A DNA stretch of 64,000 bases from Neoceratodus forsteri (taxonomy: Eukaryota; Chordata; Ceratodontiformes; Ceratodontidae), in assembly GCA_016271365.2 (NCBI GenBank), contig CM057452.1, positions 828,040,001-828,104,000 on the forward strand, written 5' to 3'. Shown one piece after another: positions 1-10,194 of this stretch. Within the stretch, counting starts at the first letter, position 1. The number at the start of each line of letters is the position of its first letter. The notes below the pieces were generated by a model. That model did no database searches. It was not told where the DNA came from and saw only the letters and a program-made list of their open reading frames with translations. The position numbers were made by a program, and so were the translations under genes.

Positions 1-454
1 GAGAGGTGCCTGCAAACAGGGAAGCATCACAGCCTCCAGAATGTCTCCTGGAACACTGCTGCCCCACAGCCATTGCACTGAACCACTCCCATCTTGACTT
101 ATTTAGCATCCCCTCTCCTGTTGCTTTGTATGCTTACTGTCTTCTCCCTCTATGTATTTTTGCACTTACTTTCCTACTGCCTAAGTGCCCTTACACCTCT
201 TGCTCTTCCTGTTCTGGGACAAGAACTTCCTGTAATCTTCAGTAGTCTCCTTCTTCTGTGCTTGGATTCAGACCTCCAGCAGCCAGAGGGGGAGAAAGAG
301 TTATTTTTCATGTTCCTTCAAGGTTGATGAAACTAATGTGACCCATGGATCCTTCCTTTCCTACTTCCAAACAGGAAGTTCCTGTTGTCAATCATATCCA
401 GTGGTTATAAAAGTAGAAATGGCTTAGGGTAGAGGGGTGGGAAGGAGAGCAATT

Positions 455-528
455 AGTAAAAAAATCTGTAATTCTAGACTGCTATTTCTTGCTCTGAAAT
501 CAAAGTTCTCCTCTGTCAAAAACAGCTG
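455..528 (+). repeat. Direct repeat copy 1 (~73 bp)
   Basis: The segment starting agtaaaaaaatctgtaattc and ending at aaaacagct recurs at 768-838 with about 85-90% identity. The two copies are about 313 bp apart and enclose about 240 bp. Sequence outside the paired segments does not align, so it is a bracketing repeat and not a simple tandem array. Confidence 0.7.
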
Positions 529-767
529 GAAACTGTAATTGGAGACACCTGTTTTTGTACTCCTAAGCTCCTAAGCCACACACCCAATTAGATTCACCCT
601 CTGCTCCTGACTCAGTAAATTAAGCTGGTACAGCCCACTTCCTCAGAGAAACACACAGCGACTTTCTTCTTTTTTTTCACTTAAATGAGACCTCCTTCTT
701 CTAATAAAGTATCTGTGTGCTTAATCCAAACATGTACTGACTCCTGCTGAGATAGAAGTGATTTATC

Positions 768-838
768 AGTAAAAAATCTGTAGTTCTAGACTGCTGTTTC
801 TTGCTCTGAAACCAATGTTCTCTATTGTCAAAAACAGC
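768..838 (+). repeat. Direct repeat copy 2 (~73 bp)
   Basis: Partner of the repeat at 455-528. The core, ttctagactgct followed by ttcttgctctgaa and ending in gtcaaaaacagc, is shared by both. The DIRS reverse transcriptase/RNase H homology on the minus strand ends just to the right. Confidence 0.7.
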
Positions 839-844
839 AGCTAC

Positions 845-2140
845 AGCTATGCCCAGATCAGTACTTTGGTGATCTCATTTTGCATTGTTTTGCTCCCTGG
901 TTACTTCTTGTTTTACTGTGTACACTACCTTGGCCCTGTTGTTAGATCATGTTAGGATATTTTTGCCCTTGATTGCAGTGCTGAAGTGAATTAGTGCATG
1001 GCGTACTACTTTCATTTCTAGTACATTGATGGGCAGTTTTGTCTTCACCATTGGTTATTTTCTCTGAGCGGACTGATAGCCTGTAGCTGTTCCCCAAAGT
1101 CTTAGGCTGGCATCCATATCAACAACTATGTCATGCTGTATGCCCAGAGCTACCCCTTTGGTTAGATTGTGTTAGTCTGTCTACTGTTGTAGTGTTATTC
1201 AGATTGATGTGGGCATGGTTACTATGGCTAAAAGTTTGTGATCCAGTTGTGCTCCTTGCTGGAGTGCTAGCAGCAGCAGGGATCTTATGTTCCACCTTGC
1301 CCATGGAACTTAGTCTATACACAATGCTATGGGGCCAACTGCCAAGGACCTATGAGATCTGTTCTAGAGTTGGTTGTTTGTTCCTTTGCAGGCTGTTCAC
1401 CAGTTTGTTCAAGGGGCAGACTAGCCTAGCAGCTGTGTCTCTGAATGTTCCCAGGTGTTCTATGACTTGACTTGATTCGATATCCTGCCCCTGATGAATC
1501 CTTGCATTAGAGGTGAAGTGCTGGGGCATGGTGGATGAACAATAGCTGATGAGAGACAATTTGTTTAAATGTCAAAATTTGTGTTTAAAATAAGACAACT
1601 ACTGTTTGAAATCCACTGGGCAACCTCATTTTCTTCCATTGGAGTGCATGCTTACCTGTATTGACTAATGTTCAATGACTTGGCTGGGAATGAGGCTGAA
1701 CTTCTGTTTGTTCACCACCCATCCATGGTGTTCCAGGCATCGTAACACTGGTTTCTCAGATTGACTGCAATAGCAATCTGATTCTGATGAGTCAATTGCT
1801 GAGATAGGGTATGGCCTGGATTGCCAATTCTCTCATTTTGGTGCCAGTACTATTGACACTTTTGTGAAGTGCTAGTCTGAACTGGAGGGCTTGATAGTGG
1901 TAGTACTGTCCTCATATGTGAAACCGTAGGTACTTGTGATGTGATGCGATGGTTTGATTGGTTGTGAAGATACTGTATGTGCCTTTCATGTCTAATGAGT
2001 TTAAGTGATCTCCCAGATGGATTGCTTTCTGTGTGGACCTGATGGTGTCCATTTTGAATGTCTTGAGTTGAATAAATTTATTTAATAACTTTAGCTCTAA
2101 AGCTGGCCATAGGACACTTGTCTTTTTTGGAACCATAAAG
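845..2140 (-). pseudogene. DIRS reverse transcriptase / RNase H remnant
   Basis: The 74-codon frame ending at 1912 starts with VPKKT and continues LLNKFIQLKTFKMDTIRS, then GDHLNSLDMKGTY and HHKYLRFH. This is the characteristic DIRS RT block, with the first catalytic region reading LDMKGTY where families usually have LDLKDAY, so the catalytic Asp is changed. Further down, HGWVVNKQKFSLIPSQ matches the conserved post-catalytic DIRS/LTR motif. PTLEQISQVLGSW and INVLEMKVV (about 1040-850, shifting frames) match the DIRS RNase H region. There are many stops and at least three frame changes. The protein would copy element RNA into DNA; this copy cannot. Confidence 0.75.
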
Positions 2141-2165
2141 AATATAAAATATTTTTCTTTGCCCT

Positions 2166-2375
2166 TTACTTCAAGCTGTGTAGCATAGTAGCTAAACGCT
2201 GCAAACTAGGATAACTGGGCTTGAATTCCATAGCCACCACTTGCATATCATGTGATCATGTGCAAGTTGTTTAACTTCCCTATACTTCCAGGACACACCT
2301 GGAAACAAGCCTTGGCACAGTGTGTCTTTCCTGGCCAAAGACAGTAAAATAAAAATAAAGAAATAAAATCTATCA
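2166..2375 (+). repeat. tRNA-derived SINE (non-V type head, shared tail)
   Basis: A Pol III-like internal promoter is visible: A box tagcatagtagc at 2181-2192 and a degenerate B box ggcttgaattcc at 2218-2229. The body runs to an A-rich tail, aaaataaaaataaagaaataaa, ending near 2372. The last 70 bases (cacctggaaacaagcc, then gtgtgtctttcctggcc) are also seen at the tail of the repeat at 27528 (minus) and in a fragment at 16905-16985. These repeats therefore share a LINE-derived 3' tail. It is inserted in the DIRS RT coding region. Confidence 0.65.
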
Positions 2376-2454
2376 CTTTGGGTAGACATTATAATCAGAG
2401 CATGCAATTTGAAATATATTAAGTAGAGACTGTGATGATACTGTTGCTAACAAA

Positions 2455-2522
2455 AATTGGCAAACTGGGTGGGCCAAGAGGTCCTCCTCTAACATAAAAT
2501 TCTGTTACTATGTTTCCTTTTG
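2455..2522 (+). mobile_element. CR1 LINE 3'-terminal fragment
   Basis: The string aactgggtgggccaagaggt, followed by a decayed attctgttactatgtttcc, matches the last 60 bases of the CR1 copies ending at 36930 and 59985 (gactgggtgggccaagcggt, then attctatgtttcta). Only the 3' end is present, as is usual for CR1 insertions truncated at the 5' end. Confidence 0.7.
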
Positions 2523-2595
2523 CACCTCTGTGATGGTTGTTTTTTGACTAGGCCATGCAGAATTTGTCTGACATGTTCTGGTTGCACTTTTCATT

Positions 2596-4189
2596 TTAAA
2601 GGAACACTGTCAACCTTTTTTGCATCATATATATTTCTAACTAAAACCCCACATTTTATGACTGCTAGTGTTCTCTAAAATTCATTGATGTTGCTGGTTG
2701 TTTCATCTGACACTGTGATTTGTAGAACTGAAATGCATACTAATGTATAAATATTCCCAGCCTAGTTCAGTTTCAAATCCTTGAACTACTCTTACTGCAT
2801 ACTTCCTGAACATTAGAAACACCCCAAAACAGTGCACCCAGGTGAGCTGTTAAATCATAAATCATGTTTTTTTAATATCAGTCATGAGAGATCATTGTTC
2901 ACCATCAAATGTTACCATATGATCATCAAGCGAGATTGTGATTTAAGATCATTATCTAGATCATGATTTAATCGTCAAGCAAGTAACTTTCAAATCTCCA
3001 ACTGATGATCATTGATTATTTTTGTAAGCTTAAATCAGCATGATGATGTTTGATGATCTGTGGATGATCAAATGATTTTTTATCATTCATGACTGTATTA
3101 ATTTTGTATTATAAGACTAAGTCAAATGAGTAACATTTATCAAAATGTGTTGTTCCTAATATGAAAATATGATTTTCAAATATCAGCAAATGCAAATACA
3201 TTATAATGGAAATCATGTGAAGTCAAGTTGGAATCCCTTTAGGAAGAAGAAATGCAATGTTAGATATAGTATACAGATGTACATAACTAATTTGCATATT
3301 TCAGTAGCACAGTTTATGAACCAAAACAATGGTAATTTCTATGTTTGAAATAATTTTGCCTTGACAGCAGTATTTTGCCAACATTTACAAAAAGGTTTGA
3401 GCAGAAACTAGGTACCTGTAGAAGCTCATCATAACCATAAAAGGAACCATTTAAATGAGTCATATAAACTTATCTGAGCCTTTATAACACCGGTAAGCAA
3501 TGAGGAATCATAGTAAGTATAATTAAAGGCACTATGTTTGTATGGAACATGTATTTTAGCTGATGATGCCTACAAAAATGTCTAAATAGAAAACACAATA
3601 AATTTCAAAAATATAAAAAGAAGTTAACTGTTTTTTATTTATTACAGTACACTTGGCCATGGGAAATCATGAAAAATCATGATGATACAAGATCATCATT
3701 AATCACAATCACCATTTCTATAACATGATGGTTTTTGATTGGTGGCCATTTAACGATGATGTTTAATCATTGTTAGTCATAATCACAGTTAAGGTTTTTG
3801 AAGCTTGAACATGAACTTTGCACATAACTGATAATTATTATTAATGATACATCATTATAAAATCATCATATTTTCATCTGGGCAGTTACTCATGATGCAA
3901 AAGTCTCCTGTACTCCTATTGCATAATGAGTGGCTAGACTGTGTTAGGGGTGTTCCTAAGTCCGTGAAGGATGCAGTGGGATTGGATCAAGGGAATGTAA
4001 ACAAACATGCTTTTGTGTGGTAAAACCAGCATGGTGGGTAGTCTGTTTTTCACTTTTTAAAAGAAAAAAAGAATCAGAATCAAACTACCATTTACATAAA
4101 CAATCTCTACAGAATGTGAGCAGCTATAAAATATGTTTTTTAAATTAGAGAAACTTTGAGGCCTAAAGGGGTTGACAGCGTCCCTTTAA
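2596..4189. mobile_element. Kolobok/T2-type DNA transposon, TTAA flanked
   Basis: Left end TTAA at 2596-2599, followed by aggaacactgtcaacc. Right end gttgacagcgtccct, followed by TTAA at 4186-4189. The termini are inverted copies (about 16 of 18 bases), and TTAA is duplicated on both sides. TTAAAGG-type ends with TTAA duplications are known for Kolobok/T2 MITEs in frogs; piggyBac also uses TTAA but has different ends. The interior (about 1.58 kb) has no transposase ORF and carries two zones unusually rich in ATGATCAT-like words (2860-3110 and 3655-3890). DIRS coding sequence resumes on both sides, which confirms insertion. Confidence 0.7.
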
Positions 4190-5760
4190 GATGGGCAATA
4201 ATATTAATCGATCCATTATGGGTGTCTCTACCAATTCTATTGTATAGCCTTTGTTTATGTTTTCTAGCACCCATTTCAACTTTTCCCCCTCATGTGAAAG
4301 TTGCAGTAGTCATACTCTGATTGGTGGGTGGGTATGGGGCTGGAGTAGAGGTTCATAGTGATTGGTTAGATTGTTGTTTTGTTTTGTATGTATTGTTGAA
4401 TCTGCACCTGTTGAAGTTGTTGCAGTTTCTAAATCTGTTGTTGCTGGCAGGGTTGAGGAATAAAAATTGTTGTTCCTGTTCCCATTGTAGCTTTGGTGTC
4501 TGCCCTGAAAGTTACTATGCATCTGAAAATGTTCCTTGGATGGCAAATAGGTTGATCTAGTGCCTTGTTTTCCTTTTCTAGTGATTTGTCATCCTCCTTG
4601 GACTTCAAATATTTTTTCTAGGCCCTCTTCAAACAACTGTGTACCCTTGAATGATAGTTTATGTAGCATTACCTTTGACTTTTTATCTGCTTCCCAGAGT
4701 TTGAGTCAAAGTGTTCCTCTTACCCTGTTGGTGATTGCTGCCATGCTGGCATTTGTTTTTAGACAGTCCACTGCCATTTCTGCAAGGTATTTAATGGACT
4801 GTATAGATTGCTCCATGAGCTGGGTCTCTGCAGACTTAGGTCCAGTGTCTTCTGGATATCTTTCATCCATTTCAGCTGGGTTCTGGTGGCATAGACTGCT
4901 GTGGCTGGATCTCTTGCCCTTAGTTTTGCTATCTCAAAGCTCTTCTTGAGTATGTTCCGTATCATACGATCAGCAAGGTCATTGAGTCCCATGGTCCATT
5001 CTGAGCAAAGGACCATCTTTTTATTTAGGAGTGTGATCTGGGGGTTGACCATGAGGAGGTACACCATAACATGCATCTCTCCTCCTAAAGAGGGTACATC
5101 TTATCCCATTATCACCATTCTGGAATTCAGACTGATTTGGCTGCCTCTCACTCTGTTACCATCACCTTATCAATGAATTCACAGGTGGGAATAGTATCAT
5201 TGGGCTTCACCTTCGGGAGGAGGGAGTGCATTAGTTTAGATTCTAGAGGAAGAGGAGGTACCTCAAATCCCACCGTTGTTTTAATATTGCAGGCTAGGTT
5301 GGGAATTTTGTTGGTGAAGCATATTTTAACATTTAGGGGTTGAGGGAGTTGCTCCATGTCTGACTCATCCCCTGAATCATTGCCTGATTGCTCCTCAGAG
5401 TCTGGATTATTGTTGTATGGGTGTGGGTGGGATGGGAGGTGAAGCTGGTGTGGGAGCTGATGTTGTAGGGTTATGTAAACCAGCTATTTATGCTAACTTC
5501 TCCATCATAAACATCATAAATTGCTCCTGTGCCTGGATGAGGGTTGTGGTGACTTGCTGGTTCTGTTGTAGTACTGAGGTTGTATAAGCAATATCCTATA
5601 GTGATTCATTCCTAGAAGGGCAGTTCAGACCTATTAGTCTGGTCTGTGGAGCCTTGTGAGGTGTTAATGGTCTATTCAGTAGTAAAAACCAGCTCTGATA
5701 GGTCTGATGGGCCTTCAGGGCAAATGGGGCAGAGGACCAACTTCTGATGGGAGCAATGGC
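4190..5760 (-). pseudogene. DIRS gag-like ORF1 and start of RT ORF
   Basis: Frames at 5148-5357, 4759-5076 and 4310-4546 (minus) form a broken ORF1. The middle frame has an alpha-helical, basic stretch (LADRMIRNILKKSFEIAKLR, then ARDPATAVYATRT) like DIRS/Ngaro ORF1 proteins. The last frame is rich in Asn, Gln and Arg (SNFQGRHQSYNGNRNNN), as at the C terminus of those proteins. Overlapping it, 4190-4300 encodes KWVLENINKGYTIEL in another frame, the usual beginning of a DIRS RT domain. The 5' limit near 5760 is approximate, and no initiator is assigned. ORF1 is presumed to bind element RNA in particles. Confidence 0.6.
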
Positions 5761-7039
5761 ACCCTATATGTACCGAATTTCATTGCCTTTTAACCGTGAT
5801 GCCTGCAGATAGGAAACAAAATAGGAAAAAGGTGTTGAGTATCATCAAGTCCCTTCATTTGCATAACACACATCCATATAAACATGGGACTAGTAAGTTG
5901 TATGTGTCAGTGGGTCATGTCCACTTAAGAGCTTTTGGCCCCAGAAGAGTCTTTTTTTTCTCCCATCAGTAGCTTCTCTCCCCTGCAGTCTGCCCACTAG
6001 CACCCTCCAGCCCCATCACTGAATTTCCAATGGACTTACCAGTAATCCACCTCTTGCTCAGAACCATGATGGGAGGGTGCCCTGCTGTGTGGGTCATGTG
6101 AGAGCCTGTGGTGGTGTTGGCTGTCAGCAGCCCGGAATCTTTTTCCCCTTCATTTTTTCCCTCTGGGCTTTAGTATTAGGACATGTATGCTAGGCATCCC
6201 ATGCTACAGCCCTGTCCATTGTGCACTCCCACTGTGCTGTTTCCTTGTCTCTGCCAGGTGGCAGTCTCTGCAGCAGGACCTGGTGCCCTCCCCCATGGTA
6301 GGAGAGCTGCCATCAGGTGCTAAATCCTCCCTCACTTGGCTGGCCCACTGAGTGACCTTAGTCCTTTCCTGTACCCGAGTCTCCAGTGTAGGGATCAGAA
6401 GCACAACCACTCCTCCACTTGGCCTGCTCAGAAAAATCTTAAGAGAATGTGGATCAGGATACTCTCCAAGGCTCAAGGTTCTGGCTTATTAAGTATGCAG
6501 GCCATAGTGTACAAGGTAAGATGGTTCTGAAAGCCACACAGAAAGTGCAATTGATCTCTTCCAAATCCTCTGGCCCCTGGCAGGCTTATAGTAAGGCCCA
6601 TGGCTCTGTGTGTAGCATTCAATATGCACATCAGAAGTGATGTGAGTTAGGTCACTACCAGTAACTGCAAGACCAGTATTTTTCTTTGCACTCTGAGGGT
6701 AATCCAAAATGGCCACTGGAAGTGACACTGTATGCATCACTTCTGGCAGATTTATGCCTGCTGTGCTAACAGACCTGAGGGACTTTCAAGATGGCCACAC
6801 AAGTTGGGTGACTTCCAATGGCTGTGAGCTGTAACATATTACCCCTCAAGTGGAGAGACACAAGAGTTGCCAGCAAACTAGGGCTCAGTGTTACAATGAA
6901 TCTCACTTGCAGCAGAAGACAAAACAGATGAAAAAGGTGTGTGCCCCTGAATTGCCTAGACTCTTTGCAGGGTCTCTCTTCCAAGGATATTAAAAAAGAC
7001 TAAGTAATATCAAAGAGGAACTTAAAAGAAACACAATTT
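5761..7039. other. Unassigned, between DIRS and Penelope copies
   Basis: No gene is supported. Open frames here (for example 6204-6476 minus and 6489-6740 minus) show no family motif. GC content is somewhat higher around 6000-6600. The left part may include the DIRS 5' leader, and the right part the Penelope 5' region. I see no terminal repeats that would set a boundary. Confidence 0.4.
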
Positions 7040-7129
7040 AAAAATGTAAATGGGACACCAATGATTATCAAGAAAACAGAGTAAACAATTAGAAGGTTTT
7101 TCCACAAGCAGATTTTAAGGAAAGACATT

Positions 7130-8550
7130 TTTTCAGGAGAAGAATCAGACAGCTCAGGAAGTTATACCACCTCTAGCCACAAATATAAGAGAAGACCATC
7201 AGTACCCTACACATTTTAGACCAAGAGAGTGGGGAAACATAAAGGGCCCCAAGATACAATACCAGACACTACAGTACCCCCAAGACAGTTAAGAAGAAAT
7301 ACCTTGTGGGGGAGGTGGAAGCAGAGGAGGAAGAGGCAGAGGCAAGGAGGAGGATGGTCCAGGGGCAGACTATAACATCCATTGCTATATTTAATCTGGG
7401 TAATAAAGTTTTGTTTGAGACCAAAATGTGTGCTTTAAGTAAAGGATTATCCTTTTTCCCTAGTGATAAATCAAATTACTTTGCAATCAGGATGGATTTA
7501 CACTTCTTTAGAAATGTGAGGCTAGCATAACAATTTAAGGATAAGGAACCAAAGAATAAAGAAAAGAAAAAAAACTAAAAAATTCCCTAAATGTGAAATC
7601 AGACTAGTCTCCTCAGAAAGGTTTGTCTCATGAGGTAGAAACCATTATAACAAGGTTACTAAAGATGTAACAGCACTAATGTCACAAAACAACCATATGT
7701 TAACTATAATTTAAAATCAGAGAGTGAAGCATTGAAGCATCTGGAATCAGACACTTCAATCATATTAAGACAGCTGATATAGGGGGTGATATTGTGCTGT
7801 TAAGCAAGTAACACTATTGCCATAAGTGTTTAAAATTGTGAAAGGATGAAAGAAATTATGATAAACGTAACTCAAATCCCACAGAAAGGATCAAGGCAAG
7901 TATTAACCAGATTTTGAAACAGAAGAAGATCTTGGCTACATCAAAGAATGGCAAAAAGAAGAATAGTAGCTAAAAATCTTCTAGTACCTATATGCTATTG
8001 ACTTCGGGAGATCAGCTGTTCCTGGGCTAGAATCCATCCTGGAACTCCTAACATATTTTGTAAATTATTATGCAAAAGATTTAGTATTTGAATTGCCAAG
8101 TCATATTTAAGACACAGGCCATGTAATGAACTAGACTGAGCAATTTAACAGTGAGAATGACATAGAAACATTGATTTTGTCAGCTGAAAAGGACCTTTAG
8201 GCCCATCTAGTCTGTTCCATGTCCCTGCCTGACCATAGTGGATCATAGGAGTCACTTCCCCTCCCCTTTCCTCTACCTAATATGCCCCTGTGCCTATACC
8301 AAGCATACTGGAAGCTCCCCCACATTCTTTAGACCACTTCCTCCTCTGGCAAGCTGTTCCAGTCATTTACTACCCTTCCATGAAGAAGATATTAAACAAC
8401 TGATATTGGCGAGCTTGGATGTATGTGACTTATATAGAGAATACTGGACATGCAACCATGCAGAACCAGTGTGTTCCGCCACAGATGGGTTCTGATTCCC
8501 TGTGACCACAAGAGCAAAGCTAGAGAGATCCTAGGGAATAGAGCCCCGAG
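7130..8550 (+). pseudogene. Penelope RT, N-terminal half
   Basis: Begins with a Ser/Arg-rich leader (EESDSSGSYTTSSHKYKRR) and a Gly/Arg-rich stretch (CGGGGSRGGRGRG). The 74-codon frame 7306-7530 has FNLGNKVLFETK, ALSKGLSFFPSDK and DLHFFRNVRL, the typical entry to the Penelope RT. Later frames read LKQKKDLGYI (frame-shifted, near 7915) and related words. After the CR1 interruption, LASLDVCDLYREY at 8410-8445 is the catalytic region A (usually LDV.SLYTNI). Multiple stops and frameshifts are present. The intact enzyme would prime reverse transcription at cleaved DNA or telomeric ends. Confidence 0.75.
8159..8420 (-). mobile_element. CR1 LINE 3' fragment
   Basis: The plus strand reads catagaaacattg, then aaaaggacctttaggcccat, the reverse complement of the CR1 3' terminus seen at 59940-59985. 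Further right, aagctgttccagtcatttac corresponds to the CR1 codons for the VVDAWNGLP region. Orientation is therefore minus, and the copy is truncated at its 5' end. It interrupts the Penelope RT just before catalytic region A. Confidence 0.7.
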
Positions 8551-9205
8551 GTACTTGTACCTTAATTGTATGCTTTTGTTTGGTCACACGCTAGGTGCGC
8601 CCCTATAAATTTCATAAAGATGTATTGTAAATATGATGGGTTGAGTTTGCCAAACCCTTTATATTGAATTGCATTCAGGATAATTGTGGCCTTCTCCTAA
8701 TTGGCAAGCTCCCCTGTGAACCTCTAGTTGGCCAGAGCACATGATACAAGCATGAAGCTAGAGAGTCATTTCCCCATAAGACAGCAAGCAGGGGGACCTC
8801 AGCTCACAATGACAATATAAAATATGATGTTTTTCCTGACCGATGGAGGTGGTCACCTTGTTCATGGTGGTCAGGCTTGATCATGATTCAGCTGGATGAA
8901 GAGACTAAGAACCCCTCCAATAATTTATAACAAGTAAGAGTATTGGAGTTATTTGAAAAAAAAGTGCAGACTTTAAAGCAGCAGAGTGGGGGGGGGCACT
9001 GGTACCTTAATTGTATGCTTTTATTTGGTCACACACTAGGTGCACCCCTATACATTTTATAAAAATGTACTATAAATGTGATGGGTTGAGCTTGCCGAAC
9101 TCTTTATATTGAATTGCATTCAGGAGAATATTGTCCTTCTCCTAATTGGTGAGCTCTCCTATTAACCTCTCATTGGCCAGAGCAAATGATACAAGCAATG
9201 AAGCG
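8551..9205 (+). mobile_element. TRIM-like element: two 208-bp direct repeats with spacer
   Basis: Segments 8551-8758 and 8997-9205 are about 85-88% identical (shared words include accttaattgtatgctttt, tttatattgaattgcattca and ttctcctaattgg). They enclose 238 bp without coding capacity. A purine/G tract (cagagtggggggggg) lies directly upstream of the second repeat, where a polypurine tract would sit in an LTR element. No primer binding site or target duplication is evident. A miniature LTR element or two separate repeat insertions are both possible. Penelope coding sequence resumes immediately after 9205. Confidence 0.45.
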
Positions 9206-9206
9206 G

Positions 9207-10075
9207 AAGCATTTTATTGACAATATCTTCTTAATGTGGAATGGAACTGTTTTTGAACTGCAAGAGCATTTTAATTATCTGAATAGTAGTTAGCCACATT
9301 TAAAATTCACTCTGGAACAAAATTCCAAGTGCATTCCATATTTGGACCTATTGATAATTTAGGAGGATAACAAACTGACAACAGATTTATATACTGAAGA
9401 CATAAACAAAAACACAATATTACATTCATCAAGCTTTCATCTGAAAATGTTAGTAGAGAGTATACTCTATAGCCAGCTATTAAGATTTAAATGAAATAGT
9501 GGTGACTCCACCAAATATGAATAGAACAAATGTAAATTGGTAAACAAATTCTAAGAAAGAGGCTATTCAGAAAGAACACTGAGACAAGCTGCTCTAAAGG
9601 TAGATGGTAAATTGATAGCACAATTATTATAAGACAGACCCACACAGAAAGGGACACAGAACCGACTATCCATGATCACAACATATTGTGATCAGTTTTC
9701 AAAAATCAAAAATGCCATCCTGAATAACTGGTTTGTGTTACAAAGCACTGACCAAGACAGAATGAGTTTCAGCATGAATCCATGGATCACTGCAAAAACA
9801 CCTAGCAGCATCCAGCAAAAGTTAATGAAGATGCAGCACTGCAAAGCACCCACACCCATCAGTGTTAGACAATGACAAGTAATCAAAGGTTTTTTTAATT
9901 GTGGTAAATGTGTACATTGCTCAGGGGCTATATCACAGAATTTTTCAGTACGATTAAGGATGAAAAATTCATTATCTGAAATCTAATAACCTGTGATATG
10001 GATCATCTGGTCTATATGCTGAATAGTCCCTGTGGACTTATATATATTGGAAAAACTACCAGACATCTAGTCAAA
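9207..10075 (+). pseudogene. Penelope RT C-terminus and GIY-YIG nuclease start
   Basis: The frame opens with FIDNIFLMWNG, the Penelope counterpart of the RT catalytic motif (usually YIDDIF), so the second Asp is replaced by Asn. It continues with YLDLL, NKLTTDLYTEDINKNT, LHSSSFHLK, ERGYSERTLRQAAL and MITTYCDQFSKIKNAI, all in family order. A Cys pair, NCGKCVHCSG (about 9900-9930), precedes PCGLIYIGKTTR at 10028-10063, the GIY-YIG signature. Stops are present. The domain ends abruptly where the L2 is inserted. Confidence 0.8.
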
Positions 10076-10194
10076 AAAGTCAAAAAAAGTCAAAATTTAT
10101 TTATATTGCACTTTTCGAAAATCAAAGCACAAGTACATAACAGAAACAATCAACAATAAATATAAACCTAAAAACAGTTAAAACAACGGGTAAA

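Larger units (their letters stand above)
1..844. other. Unassigned 5' edge of window
   Basis: I recognise no gene here. Short open frames at 6-327 are hydrophobic and resemble nothing I know. There is a TATA-like string near 406-414 and an AATAAA near 703, but without flanking long terminal repeats these cannot be read as an LTR. A pair of about 73-bp direct repeats (455-528 and 768-838) lies inside. The DIRS homology to the right stops close to the second repeat, so this block may be a later insertion or rearranged flank. Confidence 0.5.
845..5760 (-). mobile_element. DIRS-like tyrosine-recombinase retrotransposon, nested
   Basis: Read on the minus strand, this block gives a gag-like ORF1 (4310-5760), the start of the RT region (4190-4300), then the RT core and RNase H-like region (845-2140). 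Three younger repeats interrupt it: a TTAA-flanked Kolobok-like element (2596-4189), a CR1 3' end (2455-2522) and a tRNA-derived SINE (2166-2375). The order and the peptide motifs fit DIRS1-type elements. These encode a gag-like protein, RT/RNase H, a methyltransferase and a tyrosine recombinase, and have no LTRs of the usual kind. The tyrosine recombinase and the inverted terminal repeats were not found: the 3' part is missing or lies beyond 840. All frames are broken, so the copy is dead. Confidence 0.75.

Noticed and set aside
1..327. Hydrophobic open frames of 77-79 codons
   Set aside because: Short, overlapping, pyrimidine-rich and without any signal beyond composition.
361..760. TATA-like and AATAAA signals suggesting a retroviral LTR
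   Set aside because: There is no second LTR, no primer binding site, no TG..CA ends and no gag-pol next to it. Spacing between signals is too long for a usual LTR.
7306..7530. Glu/Arg-rich 74-codon frame as a host gene exon
   Set aside because: Its second half matches the entry to the Penelope RT and later segments continue the same element.
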